Notes under the pieces: generated by a model
Databases searched by the model: none
What the model was told of the DNA's origin: nothing
What the model saw: the letters and a program-made list of their open reading frames with translations, nothing else
Assembly: GCA_022495995.1 (NCBI GenBank)
Contig: JAFEMH010001246.1
Span: forward strand, 1 to 64,000
Length of the DNA: 64,000 nt
From: Adenophora triphylla var. japonica
Lineage: Eukaryota; Streptophyta; Magnoliopsida; Asterales; Campanulaceae
Direction: 5' to 3'
Translations under genes and position numbers: made by a program
Shown here: positions 11,560 through 21,232 of the stretch, piece by piece
Layout: each line of letters begins with the position of its first letter
How positions within the stretch are numbered: position 1 is the first letter of the stretch

Positions 11560-12454
11560 TCAAAAGATAAAGTAGGGAATACTTTCCCCTTCTCGAACAA
11601 AGTAGCCATTGAGTGTCCTTCGATATGGTTTGAGGTTGCAATCCTTGGACTTTGTCGTTGCACTTTCAGACGAGGTTCCTTCCCACTTGATTTGAGTGAA
11701 ACCCCACTCTTCCACGTCATCTTCATCGTGGATGGAGATGTCGTATCCTAGTCCATGCTTTGTGTGAGGCTGGGACCGCGGTGGTTCCGTTATTCCTTGT
11801 AAGTGCTTTCCAAGCCCCAATCCAGAAAGTACCCTTTGCTAGCATCATTCTCCGACAGAAGGCTTCCGAAACCTAAGTGCCTTTGAGTAGTCGTTCGTTG
11901 TAAGTGTCTATGACATTCACAAAGGCTTTCTTTCTCGATCTCAAAACCACCGAACAGAAATCGAAGTGCTATGTTGTACTTCGAGGATAGGACTAGCAGT
12001 GACCATCTCTCCGTGTATGGTGACTATCGTGTTGTTGTGTCCGAACTTGATGCATTGGTGCAGTGAGGAGGGCACACCCCCTATGTCGTGTAGCCAAGGG
12101 CGACCAAGCAAAGAAGTTGAAGGATGCCGGATGTCGATGACTTGAAATTCGATGCTCATAGTGACTTGCCCCATTTCTACAGTATTACAACCGATCCTGC
12201 AGCGGTTCTAGCAAGCACAATCGTACCCCCTTACAAGATGCCCTGATGGCTTCGAGGTCTTTGTGGGTGAGGCCTAATGATGATAAGGCTTTCTTCGGGA
12301 GGACATTGATTGCGTAACCATTGTCGACCAAAATGCGTGGCATTCGGTACCCATTCACCTTAGCGCATGTAAAGGGCCTCATGATGATTGTTCCCATAGG
12401 ATGGGAGGTCCAAGTCGCCGAAAGTGATGACGTTGCCAAACCGCACTTGGCCAA
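11560..12454 (-). pseudogene. Element B protease and G-patch-like region
   Basis: Retropepsin-like aspartic protease: MPRILVDNGYAINVLPKKAL (about 12290-12350) has DNG at the active site, as in the other Tat elements here. Downstream are LGRPWLHDIG (about 12090) and a glycine-rich G-patch-like stretch MGLGKHLQGITEP (11780-11820). Frames are discontinuous. The protease would cut the gag-pol precursor inside virus-like particles. Confidence 0.75.
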
Positions 12455-12516
12455 TCATTTGAGTGAGCTCTTCGGGTGTTGCTTCGAGGAAATGGTCATT
12501 TGAGCCAATGCCTTTT

Positions 12517-14131
12517 TCAACATCTCACGTGCTTGTGAGATGCTCCTATGAGATCCCAAACCGAGATATTTGCTTGTGTCTTTTTCAATTGAGTTAAGAG
12601 AGGGTCCTCCGGCTCACTTGGCGATGAGGCTTTAGTTTGTTTTGGAGGATTTTCATCCCTCGGGTCTTTGTTGATGATCACACGACCGGATCGTGTGAGT
12701 AGGTTGACTGCTTTAGACCCTTTTCCCTTTGTTCTAAGATTTCCTCCCAAGACATCATATAATGTAAAGAAGATTCATTAAATTCAAGAGGGCTCTCGTC
12801 CACAATTGTGGCTAGACGAGTAGTGGTCCTCGAAGCTACTTTCTATCTCTATTAAATTGACCTCATTGTTTGGCAAAGGATTAGTAACAACATTTGGTAA
12901 CCCTATCTCTTTATCGTCAAACAAATCTTGGATGACGCTCTTTCAAGTGGAAGCAAGAGTTGGTGTCGTGACCGGTGAAGTTGTGGTACTTGCGTAAGAG
13001 GTGATGAGCATGGTTGGCAGTGAAGATCTTTCTTTCGAGGTCCACCTTCTCTTGGTTTGATTTTCCCGTTCTTGACAAGCACTTCGAAGAGTTCTTCTTG
13101 GGTGATTCCTTCAAGCTTGTCATAATGTCTATCCTTCTTCTTCTTTGTGGTGGAGGTACCGCAGAGTATTTACCATTTCCTGGATGATTGAAAACAATGG
13201 CGTTGACAGACGTATCCTTAGGATTGGAGGAGGAAGAAGAGCTCTTGTTGTAACGGAATCCACTTTCTTTCTTGACTTCCCTTTTCTCGTTTGATGAGGT
13301 CGTCTAACCGTATGCCCGACTTGTGAAGTTCGGCGAAGCTAGGAAAATAGTTTCCGGCTAGCTTGTCTTGGATATTCCTCTCTAAGGCATTGTATGAGGA
13401 TGTGAATTTGCTCGCCTAGGCCGGGCCTATCAACAATTTCGGTTAGCTTGGTTCTCCACCTTTAACAAAATCCGTGAAGGACTCGTTTGGAAGCCGCTTG
13501 GTTTGCTCAAGATCCCTTCTAGTGGTGCGATAAGTGGAGTTGTCCTCGTATTGCTTTTGGAAAGTACAACTAGCGAGTGGCCGCCGAGTCTCGTAGAGAG
13601 TGGAAGGGTCATATACCAATCTCTTGCAGACCATCGAGAGTTTGGGGAAAGCATTGGGCTAACAGATTGTCATCAACACCCATAGGTAGCATGGCCCAAG
13701 AGTAGGTCTCCAAATGTGATTTGGGACAGTGGTGCCATTGAATTTTGCAATGCTCGGTGTCTTGTACTTTCTAGGAAGCTTTGACATGGACCGACGAAGG
13801 GTATCGTAATCAATAGAGAGCGAGGCTCCCTTACTCACATCAAGGGATGCAAGTTTCTTTTCTAGCATGGCTACGGTAAGGGGTTCATTCTTGCTTTCCC
13901 CTTGCTTTCTTTCTTGGATGTGTAGCTTTCATTGTCTGGATGAGGAAGATGATGAGCTAGACTCGTACCTCTTTTCTTGCCTTTGCTTTTGCGGCGACCC
14001 TTGGCCCTTTTGGTGTATGACTCCTCTTCTCCTGAGGAAGAATCATTTTTCTTCTTCTTTTCTTTGTTGGCTAGTGCAGCCCTAAGCTCTTGAATTTCTT
14101 CCACGAGAGTGTGGATTTGGGAAGCTTGCAC
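12517..14131 (-). pseudogene. Element B gag
   Basis: The apparent start is at 14131. The N-terminus has a coiled-coil-like IHTLVEEIQELRAALANKEK followed by a Lys/Ser-rich tract. A typical gag core follows (KYKTPSIAKFNGTTVPNHIW, 13659-13868). A zinc-knuckle-like tract (KYHNFTGHDTNSCFHLKE, about 12930-13000) comes next, then the linker LLTRSGRV..DPLLTQLKKTQANIS (12517-12750). Frames break repeatedly. Gag forms the particle that packages element RNA. Confidence 0.75.
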
Positions 14132-14344
14132 TTCTAGGCGATCATTGGCTTCTTCCGTAAGTTTGTGGTTGTTTTCTGACAGGTCTCATTTCCCGGAATG
14201 TTGTCGATGTCGACATTGTGTTGGGAGTCTTGGAGTTGAGTAGCTTCGAAAACCGACGTAAGATATGCAGATATCGTGATCTAGCCCCAACGAGCCTGGA
14301 AGTGTGCTTAAATGGCTCAGCTCAAATTCAAGAAATGTAAGCAT

Positions 14345-14379
14345 TATCTCGTGCGAGATAAGTAATCCCGCGCGAGATA
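14345..14379. promoter_or_regulatory. Paired family palindromes upstream of B gag
   Basis: TATCTCGTGCGAGATA (14345-14360, one central mismatch pair) and AATCCCGCGCGAGATA (14364-14379) have centres 19 bp apart. They lie in the leader about 215 bp before the gag start. Confidence 0.65.
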
Positions 14380-14560
14380 ATCACACGGAAAGTCGATTTT
14401 TATTTAGCCCTAATTTTTGGTCGGAACGGAAAGTCCGTTTTGAGGGGTTTCTAAGGCCTTTATCAGAACCTAACGACTAAGCAATCAATCCGATTTTTGT
14501 AAAACAAAGCCATGTAAGATTGTTTTTTTTGAAGGATTATATGCACATTTTTCTTGAAGG

Positions 14561-14647
14561 GACATCCGAAGGGACTTTTTCCGAAGGGACCTTTTCCGAA
14601 GGGACTTTTTCCGAAGGGACTTTTTCCGAAGGGACTTTTTCCGAATC
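14561..14647. repeat. 15 bp tandem repeat in B leader
   Basis: About six copies of GAAGGGACTTTTTCC. The open frames across it are by-products of the 15 bp period. It lies in the untranslated leader between the 5' LTR and gag. Confidence 0.85.
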
Positions 14648-15035
14648 CTTTCTTATTGTCAATTTTACATGGCTTTGTTTTGATCAAAAACAAGAAAAGA
14701 TCACCGAGTCAAAACCGACCTGGCCACTGAGTGATCCTAAAAAGTCAATCTACATGAGAATGTGGCGATGCAGGCCGGGAAGGCTAGGCTCCCGCGATAT
14801 GACAATCTAAGTGGATTGAATACGCGGAGTGGGATTGTCCAACTTCGGAGAGACCGCGACTAGGTGGTTACCGTCATCCGTCCTTAGTGTGGGTCCCGGT
14901 TTATAGAGGGTATGCAAGCAATGACAAGCTTATAGTATGATGTGCGCGTGTGTGATAGTCAATCTATGTGATAGAGTAAAATAGGAAGTTTTTTTTTTGA
15001 AAGTCAAAAGAGAAAACAGATAGTGGCCGCACCAA

Positions 15036-15087
15036 GTGGTTGCCTACGTTTCTCCCAATCTAGGAAGACTCAGGCCGTCGTAGTTCC
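15036..15087 (-). other. Conserved CTACG/CGTAG box in B leader
   Basis: On the minus strand this reads GGAACTACGACGGCCTGAGT...AACGTAGGCAACCACT, the third copy in element B of the box found after pol and before the polypurine tract. Confidence 0.6.
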
Positions 15088-15360
15088 ACATAAAGAGAGA
15101 TAAAGAGAGATAAATAATTTAATTTACAACTCCCGAATCCCCAATGGACCGGACTTTAATTAAATAAAACCCAATCACACGCAGCTTCATAAATAATAAT
15201 CAATTATTTAAGGAAAATAAAGGTCCGAGTTCTACACCTTAAGGGAGGCCTTAAGATGCAGAACTCGCAGATAATGAATCCCGGGATCCCCTTGCATGTT
15301 CGGCTCTCGTCTTGGATTACGAGCGAAACAGAGAAACCAAAAACAACCAGACCGAAGCCC

Positions 15361-15396
15361 TATCTCGCGCGAGATAATGATATCTCGTGCGAGATA
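15361..15396. promoter_or_regulatory. Paired family palindromes next to B 5' LTR
   Basis: A perfect TATCTCGCGCGAGATA (15361-15376) is followed by TATCTCGTGCGAGATA (15381-15396), centres 20 bp apart. In element sense they lie just past the primer-binding site. Confidence 0.7.
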
Positions 15397-15492
15397 TCTC
15401 CCATCTCGAGAACGAAAAATTCGAATTTTACAAAATAGATTGAAAAACCTCTCTTTTAATTTTGACGCAAGTTTAAGCCTCTTAATTTTCGC

Positions 15493-15510
15493 CCTCAAAT
15501 GAGTCGCCAC
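15493..15510 (-). promoter_or_regulatory. Element B primer-binding site (degenerate)
   Basis: Directly after the 5' LTR the minus strand reads GTGGCGACTCATTTGAGGG. TGGCGACTC matches the start of the tRNA-Arg-type site of C and H; the remaining positions do not match. The weak second half suggests decay or another isoacceptor. Confidence 0.6.
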
Positions 15511-16514
15511 CGTAGCGTTGTGAGAAAGAAATTCGATTCTTTTTATTTTTATGAGTCGCCACCTATATTATTTGATTGGAAACATAGAAAACCATTTGAA
15601 AGAGATTTGAGTTCGGGGCTTAGGTTATGAAATGGGTAGGTTTAGAAGGCATCCATTTCACCCAATCCGAGATCGGTCTTGCTAAAGAAAAGAGAGGTTT
15701 TTCAAAAGAAGAAGTAAAAACGAATCCAAATACTACAAATAAAGGTCCATTTGACGAGGTCAAACGGAATGTAGAATCGATTGCTTCGAGACCGTCTCCA
15801 TGATTTGGAGAGGCTCTAGGCCGATCCTAGATTCTATGGACTTATACCACTCTAACAATCAATTAGAAGGAAGATTAGGAATTACCTTGCGTGAGGTGAT
15901 TTGGGCAGTTTCGACTCAAGTTTAGAGTCGACCCTTCACACGGACAGAGCTTCGCCTTGGTCCTTGATTTGAGCTTGATGTTTGTTTATCAACAAGGTTG
16001 ACAAACAAACTATGAGGTGAGTTTTAGGGTGATTTTGAGGGATTCTTTCAGGGAAAGAAAACGACAAAATGTGTGTGTGTTGTGTAAATTCGCGGTTTGG
16101 GATTTTCGACCTCCGACCTCTTGAGCCTTGGAAGTCACCAAGTATTTATAGAGGTTGGATATGAAGAAGTGGAGAGTTAAAACCCTATCAGATGGTTCTA
16201 GACCTCCTCTCTCATTGGTTGGCCGGAGAGATAAAGTTTTATCCCGAAAGAGGTTGAAATCGACGAGGGAACTGTCGCCCGCACCGCAGAGGGAGATATC
16301 TCGCGCGAGACACGCCATCTCGCGGCGAGATATTGCTCCCGTGGACGCTTGTCCTTTCCTCGTTATCTCGTATGCAGTTTAGTCCCAAACTAACGGTAGT
16401 TAGTCAAAACTTTTAACGAAACATGACGAAATGGTGGATTTCTACTTCTTGACTCAAAGCGAGACTTAGAGTGGTATAAGTATGATCCGATGTGTTCAGA
16501 ATGGGGTGTCTACA
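15511..16514 (-). repeat. Element B 5' LTR
   Basis: This 1004 bp LTR pairs with 665-1676. The terminal base at 15511 is C instead of T. It has TATAAATAC on the minus strand near 16143-16151, the palindrome pair at 16297-16331 and a PBS-like GAGTCGCCACC at 15553-15563. The target duplication ATAAA follows at 16515-16519. Confidence 0.92.
16297..16331 (-). promoter_or_regulatory. Paired CG palindromes in element B 5' LTR
   Basis: TATCTCGCGCGAGA (16297-16310) and ATCTCGCGGCGAGAT (16317-16331) have centres about 21 bp apart and lie upstream of the LTR TATA box in element sense. Confidence 0.7.
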
Positions 16515-16919
16515 ATAAAGGCCTACGATTCGACATCCAGAGTAGTGTTGGGGATAGTCTCTTTGAACCTGTTATTTGGGAGTAAGGAGATGGCAGTAGA
16601 GTTCCAAGTTATCGACATTCCTGTCACGTTCTCGGCGTAATTGGGAAGACCGTGGATACATGAAATCGGAGCGATAGCCTCCACCCTCCACCAGTGTTTG
16701 AAGTTCGTTCAAGATGGAGTTTTGACAACCATTTATGGGGATAGAATCACTATTGGGGAGACCAGCATCAATACCATGCCAGTGATGGAAATCAAGCTTG
16801 ACCAAGAGAGCCTGATGCTCAGTGGCTTCAAGATCGAAAAGCCTAAAGGGCAGGTCTACACTATCGATTTGACAACTTCCTCGGACAAGATTCCCCCGGT
16901 ACTGAAAATGATGAGAGGT
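16515..16919 (+). pseudogene. Element A, segment 2: protease C-terminal region
   Basis: The A reading frame resumes directly after the B target duplication. It encodes SRVVLGIVSLNLLFG, a stop in place of the leucine codon before GRPWIHEIG, then the stretch ending IPPVLKMMRG. The same residues continue on the far side of element C, at 34351. This fixes both insertion sites to the base. Confidence 0.88.
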
Positions 16920-17287
16920 TGAATGTGCGCTCGCCCGAAAAATTTTGGTGAAATGGAAAATGAAGGAGTCACCACGCCATGCTTTTAGAGGTGCACTTTG
17001 AAAAACCTTTTGAAAGAGAATGGGTCCGGGGGTCAGGTTACATGTTGGGAAGAATCGAGTGTTCACCCAACACGCCTCGTCTGTAGACAAGTCTTTCTAA
17101 TTTAGACATCCAAATAATTCAAAAAATGTGCAAACGATGATAATAAGCAAGTGCGATAAACATGAATTTTATTGAATAGGTGAGATTATTACAACTTGTA
17201 GACCAATTATTCAGGGAGGCCACATCCCATTACAGCAAGGAGAACAGATTACAACTGAAATCAAGTCTTCTGCAAAGGACCATTTAT

Positions 17288-17556
17288 GTCGCATGACACA
17301 GGACTCCTCATGTCCAAACATATTGCGTGACACCAATAATCACCTTACAAAGACTTACAACACTCAGAATACAGAAATCTCTAAATGAACACAAAAGCAC
17401 AATTACAAACTAAATCTGAACATGAAACAAACTAATCACATCAATGAATGCTAAGCTAACTAGCTAAAACAACTTACAACTGAAGGATGGCCTCTGCAGA
17501 TGGGCACGATGCGTCGCGTGACACAAGACTTCTCATGTCCAAATGTGTCGCGTGAC
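17288..17556 (-). promoter_or_regulatory. Two palindrome pairs in C 3' LTR (R/U5 side)
   Basis: GTCGCATGAC (17288-17297) with a decayed ATTGCGTGAC (17322-17331), and GTCGCGTGAC (17513-17522) with GTCGCGTGAC (17547-17556). Each pair has centres 34 bp apart. Changes such as CG to CA and CG to TG fit loss by deamination of methylated cytosine. Confidence 0.65.
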
Positions 17557-17672
17557 ACACGTTTACCATCTGTAAGAACCTTACAAATTGAGAAACAGAT
17601 CCAACAGATGCTAAAACAGATTAATCAATTATTCCAGAATCAATAAGAATAGCATGAATCAGATACGAATCA

Positions 17673-17842
17673 ACCAAAGGAGTGTGGATATGGGAGATCC
17701 ACACTCCCTTGACATTTAAATTGCAATTATAAATAGATCACATCATGAACATGCAATTGGACTCAAGCAAACACAATTTAAACAGAGAGATTGCAGTTGC
17801 CACTTGATAATCTGAGGCAGATGGGGCCTGATTATCAAGTGG
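17673..17842 (-). other. Two conserved hairpins in C 3' LTR
   Basis: Hairpin 2 (17673-17712) pairs GAGTGTGGAT with ATCCACACTC around a 7-base loop. Hairpin 1 (17800-17842) pairs CCACTTGATAATC with GATTATCAAGTGG around 17 bases. Both are downstream of the TATA in element sense, so they would be in the transcript. The same positions fold in A, D and the other C LTR. Confidence 0.6.
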
Positions 17843-18208
17843 AGAAGAAGGAAGCACAATAAAACAAATAGATGAGAGAGAGAGAGAGATATTACCCTTG
17901 TAGTCCTCAACTTCTACACCAAGTTAGGTGCAAAAACCTTCGATTCAGATTCTAAAGTGGAGATCTAGACATGAACTAAGAGCTGGATTGAAGTATTCAA
18001 GGTTTTTGGGGAAGTAGGAGGGTAATTGGGTTGAAGGTGTATGAAGGATGAGGGAATCACAGGGGAATTGGGTAGTTTTTGGTGAGGGAGGAGGAGAGAG
18101 AGAGGTTCTGGGCTAATTTGTGCAGAGTGACGTTAGGGAGTCAAAATTCGGATCCAAAACTGAGAGGGGTAGGATCTTATTTATAGCTGCTGATCATGGT
18201 CACCTTAT

Positions 18209-18259
18209 ATCGCACGACACTCTGTAACCACTTTCCAAGGCTTCAAATTGTCGCGTGAC
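18209..18259 (-). promoter_or_regulatory. Palindrome pair upstream of TATA in C 3' LTR
   Basis: ATCGCACGAC (18209-18218) and GTCGCGTGAC (18250-18259) have centres 41 bp apart, as in A (43101/43142) and the C 5' LTR (34032/34073). In element sense both lie within 80 bp upstream of the TATA motif at about 18180. Confidence 0.65.
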
Positions 18260-18522
18260 AGGAGATGCCACCAACCGTTTTTGGCGCCAAATCTAATTCT
18301 GGAACCTTCTTGGATAATACCTGAAAAGTCCAAAACAGATTTATTCCCTTTAGGTCCCTTGGCATGAGCAAAGTACAAAAAATTACTTCCTTCGCGAGAA
18401 ACTTATGAAATGTTTCCAGAAGTCTCGGAATAGACCGAGAATTTACCAAAATGCCCCTAAATGCAATTTTATCATAATAAAATGCATCTGAAAGGGTCAC
18501 GAATTGGATTGGCATACTTACA

Positions 18523-18705
18523 GAGCCCCTCGACAACATCACTTATGGAAGAAGTGAGGTTGTCGATAAAATAAGACCCAATCCCAATGAGCAGCTGAGG
18601 GGTAAGGCGAAGGGCTGGACGGCGATCTGGGGAATCGGATGGCTGGACCTTTGGAGAAAGGATTCCTACGTATCCCTGGGAGGGAATCAAGCCGGTCGTA
18701 GTTCG
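18523..18705 (-). promoter_or_regulatory. Element C polypurine tract and pre-PPT box
   Basis: Next to the 3' LTR the minus strand reads GTCGAGGGGCTC, the purine primer tract. The conserved box lies at 18661-18705, GAACTACGACCGGCTTGATT then GGGATACGTAGGAATC in element sense. Between them is sequence shared with A (42720-42837). Confidence 0.7.
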
Positions 18706-18708
18706 GAA

Positions 18709-19096
18709 GTGACTATGTGGTTGTCAACCGAGAACATGACTGTGCGGTTGTCACCCAAGAACTTGTTTGTGCGGTTGTCACCCAAGAACCTGACTGTGCG
18801 GTTGTCACCCAAGAACATGACTGTGTGGTTGTTAACCAAGAACTTGACTGTGCGGTTGTCACCCAAGAACATGACTGTGCGGTTGTCACCCAAGAACATG
18901 ACTGTGCGGTTGTCACCCAAGAACATGACTGTGCGTTTATCACCCAAGAACATAACTGTGCGGTTGTCACCTAAGAACATGACTGTGCAGTTGTCACCCA
19001 AGAACATGACTGTGCGGTTGTCACCCAAGAACATGACTGTGCGGTTGTCACCCAAGAAATTGACTGTGCGGTTTTCACCCAAGAACATGACTGTGA
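18709..19096. repeat. 27 bp tandem array in C
   Basis: About fourteen copies of a 27 bp unit containing ACTGTGCGGTTGTCACCCAA. Because 27 is a multiple of three, four frames stay open across it; none shows signs of being a gene. Element A, of the same family, has an unrelated 31 bp array at this place (42005-42650). Confidence 0.93.
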
Positions 19097-19850
19097 AACC
19101 TGTAGCTGCCAGAGGGACTGATGCTATTGTTTATGCTGCTGGGGATAGATGTAACTGCTGGAGGGTCCTATGCTACTACTGCTATTGACGATTGCCGGGT
19201 GCGGGGCGGTCTTTATTGACTGTTGGCTTTGGGATCAGGAACTTTGCCTGTTATAACGGGAACTCCGCTTGCTAGGTAGCGAACTCTTGATGTCGTTTTG
19301 GCGGCGGGGCCATCTTTGTTGACAGTTGACTTTTGTGTCCTGAGCTTTGCTTGGTAAGCCGGGGAATTTGCTTATTAGGGACCGGACTCTTGTTGGTGCT
19401 TTGGCATCGGGGCCATCGATCTTGGTGTGCACTGCTGGGGAGACTCAAATAAACCCGAATTCTTTTCTCGGTTGTGCTTTGAGGGGCAATCTTTGAGATT
19501 TGCTCAGTTAATTGTTGTACCTACGGGGGAAAATAACACTCGAAGTACTACAACTAACTATGCTATTTTGTTAGAAACGGTTAAACTATGTTAGCTTGTT
19601 TGCACGAATCTGTCAGTTCTGGGAACGAGGGAAGAGAAGTGTGATTATTGTATTGATAGGTCGGCTTTGCCGGGTTTGTACATAAGTTTATGGAACTGTC
19701 TCGGGTAAATGTGTAGGGTGATACATATGGTGGGGGGAATCCTCTCTCGTGCAGTCACATGTGGGTGTGAGGTGTATTGCAGCAACGGCGCATCAGAGGG
19801 TGTCATGGGTAAAAGACTTGCAAGACCCTGATGTTGCCTGATGCTGACTA
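19097..19850. other. Non-coding spacer of C upstream of the antisense promoter
   Basis: No gene is visible. Degenerate units of roughly 90-120 bp occur (GGCGGGGCCATC near 19301, CATCGGGGCCATC near 19405). Part of it matches A (41600-41910) on the opposite strand, including the GCAGC...GGGACTGATG motif. Confidence 0.5.
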
Positions 19851-19855
19851 GGTGT

Positions 19856-19932
19856 GTCGCCCGGCATGACGTGTCTGCTTGTCAAGAAGTGTCGCACGAC
19901 TGGACGAAGCTCGTAGCAGGTCCCTTTTTAAA
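19856..19932 (+). promoter_or_regulatory. Antisense promoter of element C
   Basis: GTCGCCCGGC (19856-19865) and GTCGCACGAC (19891-19900) have centres 35 bp apart, the spacing seen in A at 41130/41165. A TATA-like TTTTTAAAAA follows at about 19923. The ATG of the PMD gene is at 20035. Confidence 0.6.
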
Positions 19933-20034
19933 AATCATCTCAGGACTCATTTGTAGACATTTCCTTTTCAGCAGGAGAAACCCAGCAGCCCCAACAAGCG
20001 ATTTCTGTGACCAAGGTTGAAACTTTCAATCACT

Positions 20035-20895
20035 ATGGAACATTATAACAGGGAAATAGCTTCTCGGGAACATCAATTTTGTCAGGACTTCCTTGAAGTT
20101 TTACATTATCACCGGAAGTATCATAGGGAGCTCATTGAGGGGAGGTATTGTATGCTGTGCCTTTGGTCGTTAAAAGATTGGAAGATTGACTGGGACTTGC
20201 TCCGGGCCGCATCCTGCTTTTGGGACTCGAAGAGGCATGTTTTCATTCTGTCTTACAATGATCTGACGTCGACCATAGAGGATTTCAGATCATTGACTGG
20301 TTTGAGCGAGTCGACGAGTGTAGCATTCCCACGGGACAGAAGGCCAGATGTGGAGCAATTATCAGACTTCCTATGCCTGCCAGTAGATCAAGTGTCATTT
20401 ATGATTCTAGGTGATAGGTCCATAGACTTGACTCGGATGGCTAGGTTGCGCTTGTCCAGCCCTGAGTTGTTCGATCTTTCTGCATCTCTGGATATGTTTA
20501 TGCTGTTTAGCTTGTCAACTCACTATTTCTGCGGGTATATCGGAGTCTGTCCGGGCACACTGTTGGAGGTTGTCAGGCAACTCAGGGATGACCGAGGTGT
20601 GGACCTTTGCCAAATCCATTCTGGGCAAGGGGAGATGGACATTGTTCCATTGTTACTGGCTGAGAATTACCATGGTATTGACAGGCTAGCAGGAGGATCA
20701 GACTTCATGGGTGCAGGCAGCCCCACTTTATTATCTTTGTGGCTCTCTGAGCAATTGTGCCTGATTGGGCCATTACCAGAGGGTCGGACGGCGATTCCTT
20801 GGGTGACCAGGCCACGCAAACTGCTGAGAGATGTGGTCGCTGAAAGTTGGCAGATGAGGTTGACACCGTACATGACTACTGATCTAAACTTTTAG
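20035..20895 (+). CDS. Antisense PMD gene type 2 of element C, 3' truncated
   Basis: ATG at 20035 (MEHYNREI) fits better than the in-frame TTG at 20017, because A has an ATG at the same place. An open frame of 286 codons follows without introns. The PMD core is near residues 45-110: CLWSLKDWKIDWDLLRAA, SCFWDSKRHVFILSYNDL and TIEDFRSLTGL. It ends at TAG 20893-20895 where A has TGG, a G-to-A change. Similarity to A continues to about 20975, where a deletion of roughly 1 kb relative to A removes the C-terminal coiled-coil and basic tail. This is the best preserved antisense gene here. PMD function is unknown; a nuclear role is inferred from relatives. Confidence 0.65.
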   Translation: MEHYNREIASREHQFCQDFLEVLHYHRKYHRELIEGRYCMLCLWSLKDWKIDWDLLRAASCFWDSKRHVFILSYNDLTSTIEDFRSLTGLSESTSVAFPRDRRPDVEQLSDFLCLPVDQVSFMILGDRSIDLTRMARLRLSSPELFDLSASLDMFMLFSLSTHYFCGYIGVCPGTLLEVVRQLRDDRGVDLCQIHSGQGEMDIVPLLLAENYHGIDRLAGGSDFMGAGSPTLLSLWLSEQLCLIGPLPEGRTAIPWVTRPRKLLRDVVAESWQMRLTPYMTTDLNF

Positions 20896-21029
20896 ATTCC
20901 GGCGTGGGGGTTACAGACCATGAGAGACATTCAGGATGGGTCAGTGGTAGTCAGACTGCCAGGCTTGCATGTAGTTCGACTCAATCAACTTTGTGTTTAA
21001 AGAAAGGGAAAGACAGAAGGGGGACATGG

Positions 21030-21180
21030 TGCAACCCTGTTTTTTACCTAGACCGCCCTTTTTTTTAGGGTTTTCAGTCTAGTCGGGTATATTCTTTTGG
21101 CACCGGGTGCGTCCCTTATTTTTGCATGGACTGTCTTTTGAGAGGTTTTTAGTCTCATCTGGGACAATTTTATTGCGCCT
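21030..21180 (-). other. Duplicated post-pol hairpin cassette (C)
   Basis: Two copies (about 21030-21090 and 21120-21180) contain in element sense CTAG..TGAAAACCCT..AGGGCGGTCTAGG and a weaker relative. They lie between pol and the antisense gene 3' end, as in A, B and G. Confidence 0.6.
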
Positions 21181-21232
21181 TTATTTTCTTTTTTTTTAAT
21201 TTCTTTTTTTTTACAGAGGGGAAAAGACTCAA

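Larger units (their letters stand above)
665..16514 (-). mobile_element. Element B: nearly complete Tat-type Gypsy retrotransposon
   Basis: B is bounded by two about 1.0 kb LTRs (665-1676, 15511-16514) that start TG and end CA on the plus strand, apart from one changed base at 15511. A perfect 5 bp target duplication ATAAA flanks it (660-664, 16515-16519). It interrupts the protease of element A. Gag-pol reads on the minus strand, from about 14131 down to 7608. Two antisense PMD genes read on the plus strand (2812-5057, 5598-7103). Coding frames are broken by very many one-base indels. Confidence 0.93.
16920..18522 (-). repeat. Element C 3' LTR
   Basis: The 1603 bp LTR begins TGAATGTGCGCTCG and ends GGCATACTTACA. 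In element sense it has TATAAATAAG near 18176-18186. Three palindrome pairs occur: near 17288/17322, at 17513/17547 and at 18209/18250 (centres 34, 34 and 41 bp apart). Two large hairpins lie at 17673-17712 and 17800-17842. A PBS-like GGAGTCACCA is at 16965-16974. Confidence 0.93.

Noticed and set aside
14463..14810. Frames with SEGTF or GKSPF repeats
   Set aside because: Products of the 15 bp tandem array in the B leader.
18687..19188. Several overlapping 85-159 codon frames, some rich in MFLGDNRTV repeats
   Set aside because: They are translations of a 27 bp tandem array; a unit divisible by three keeps frames open by chance.
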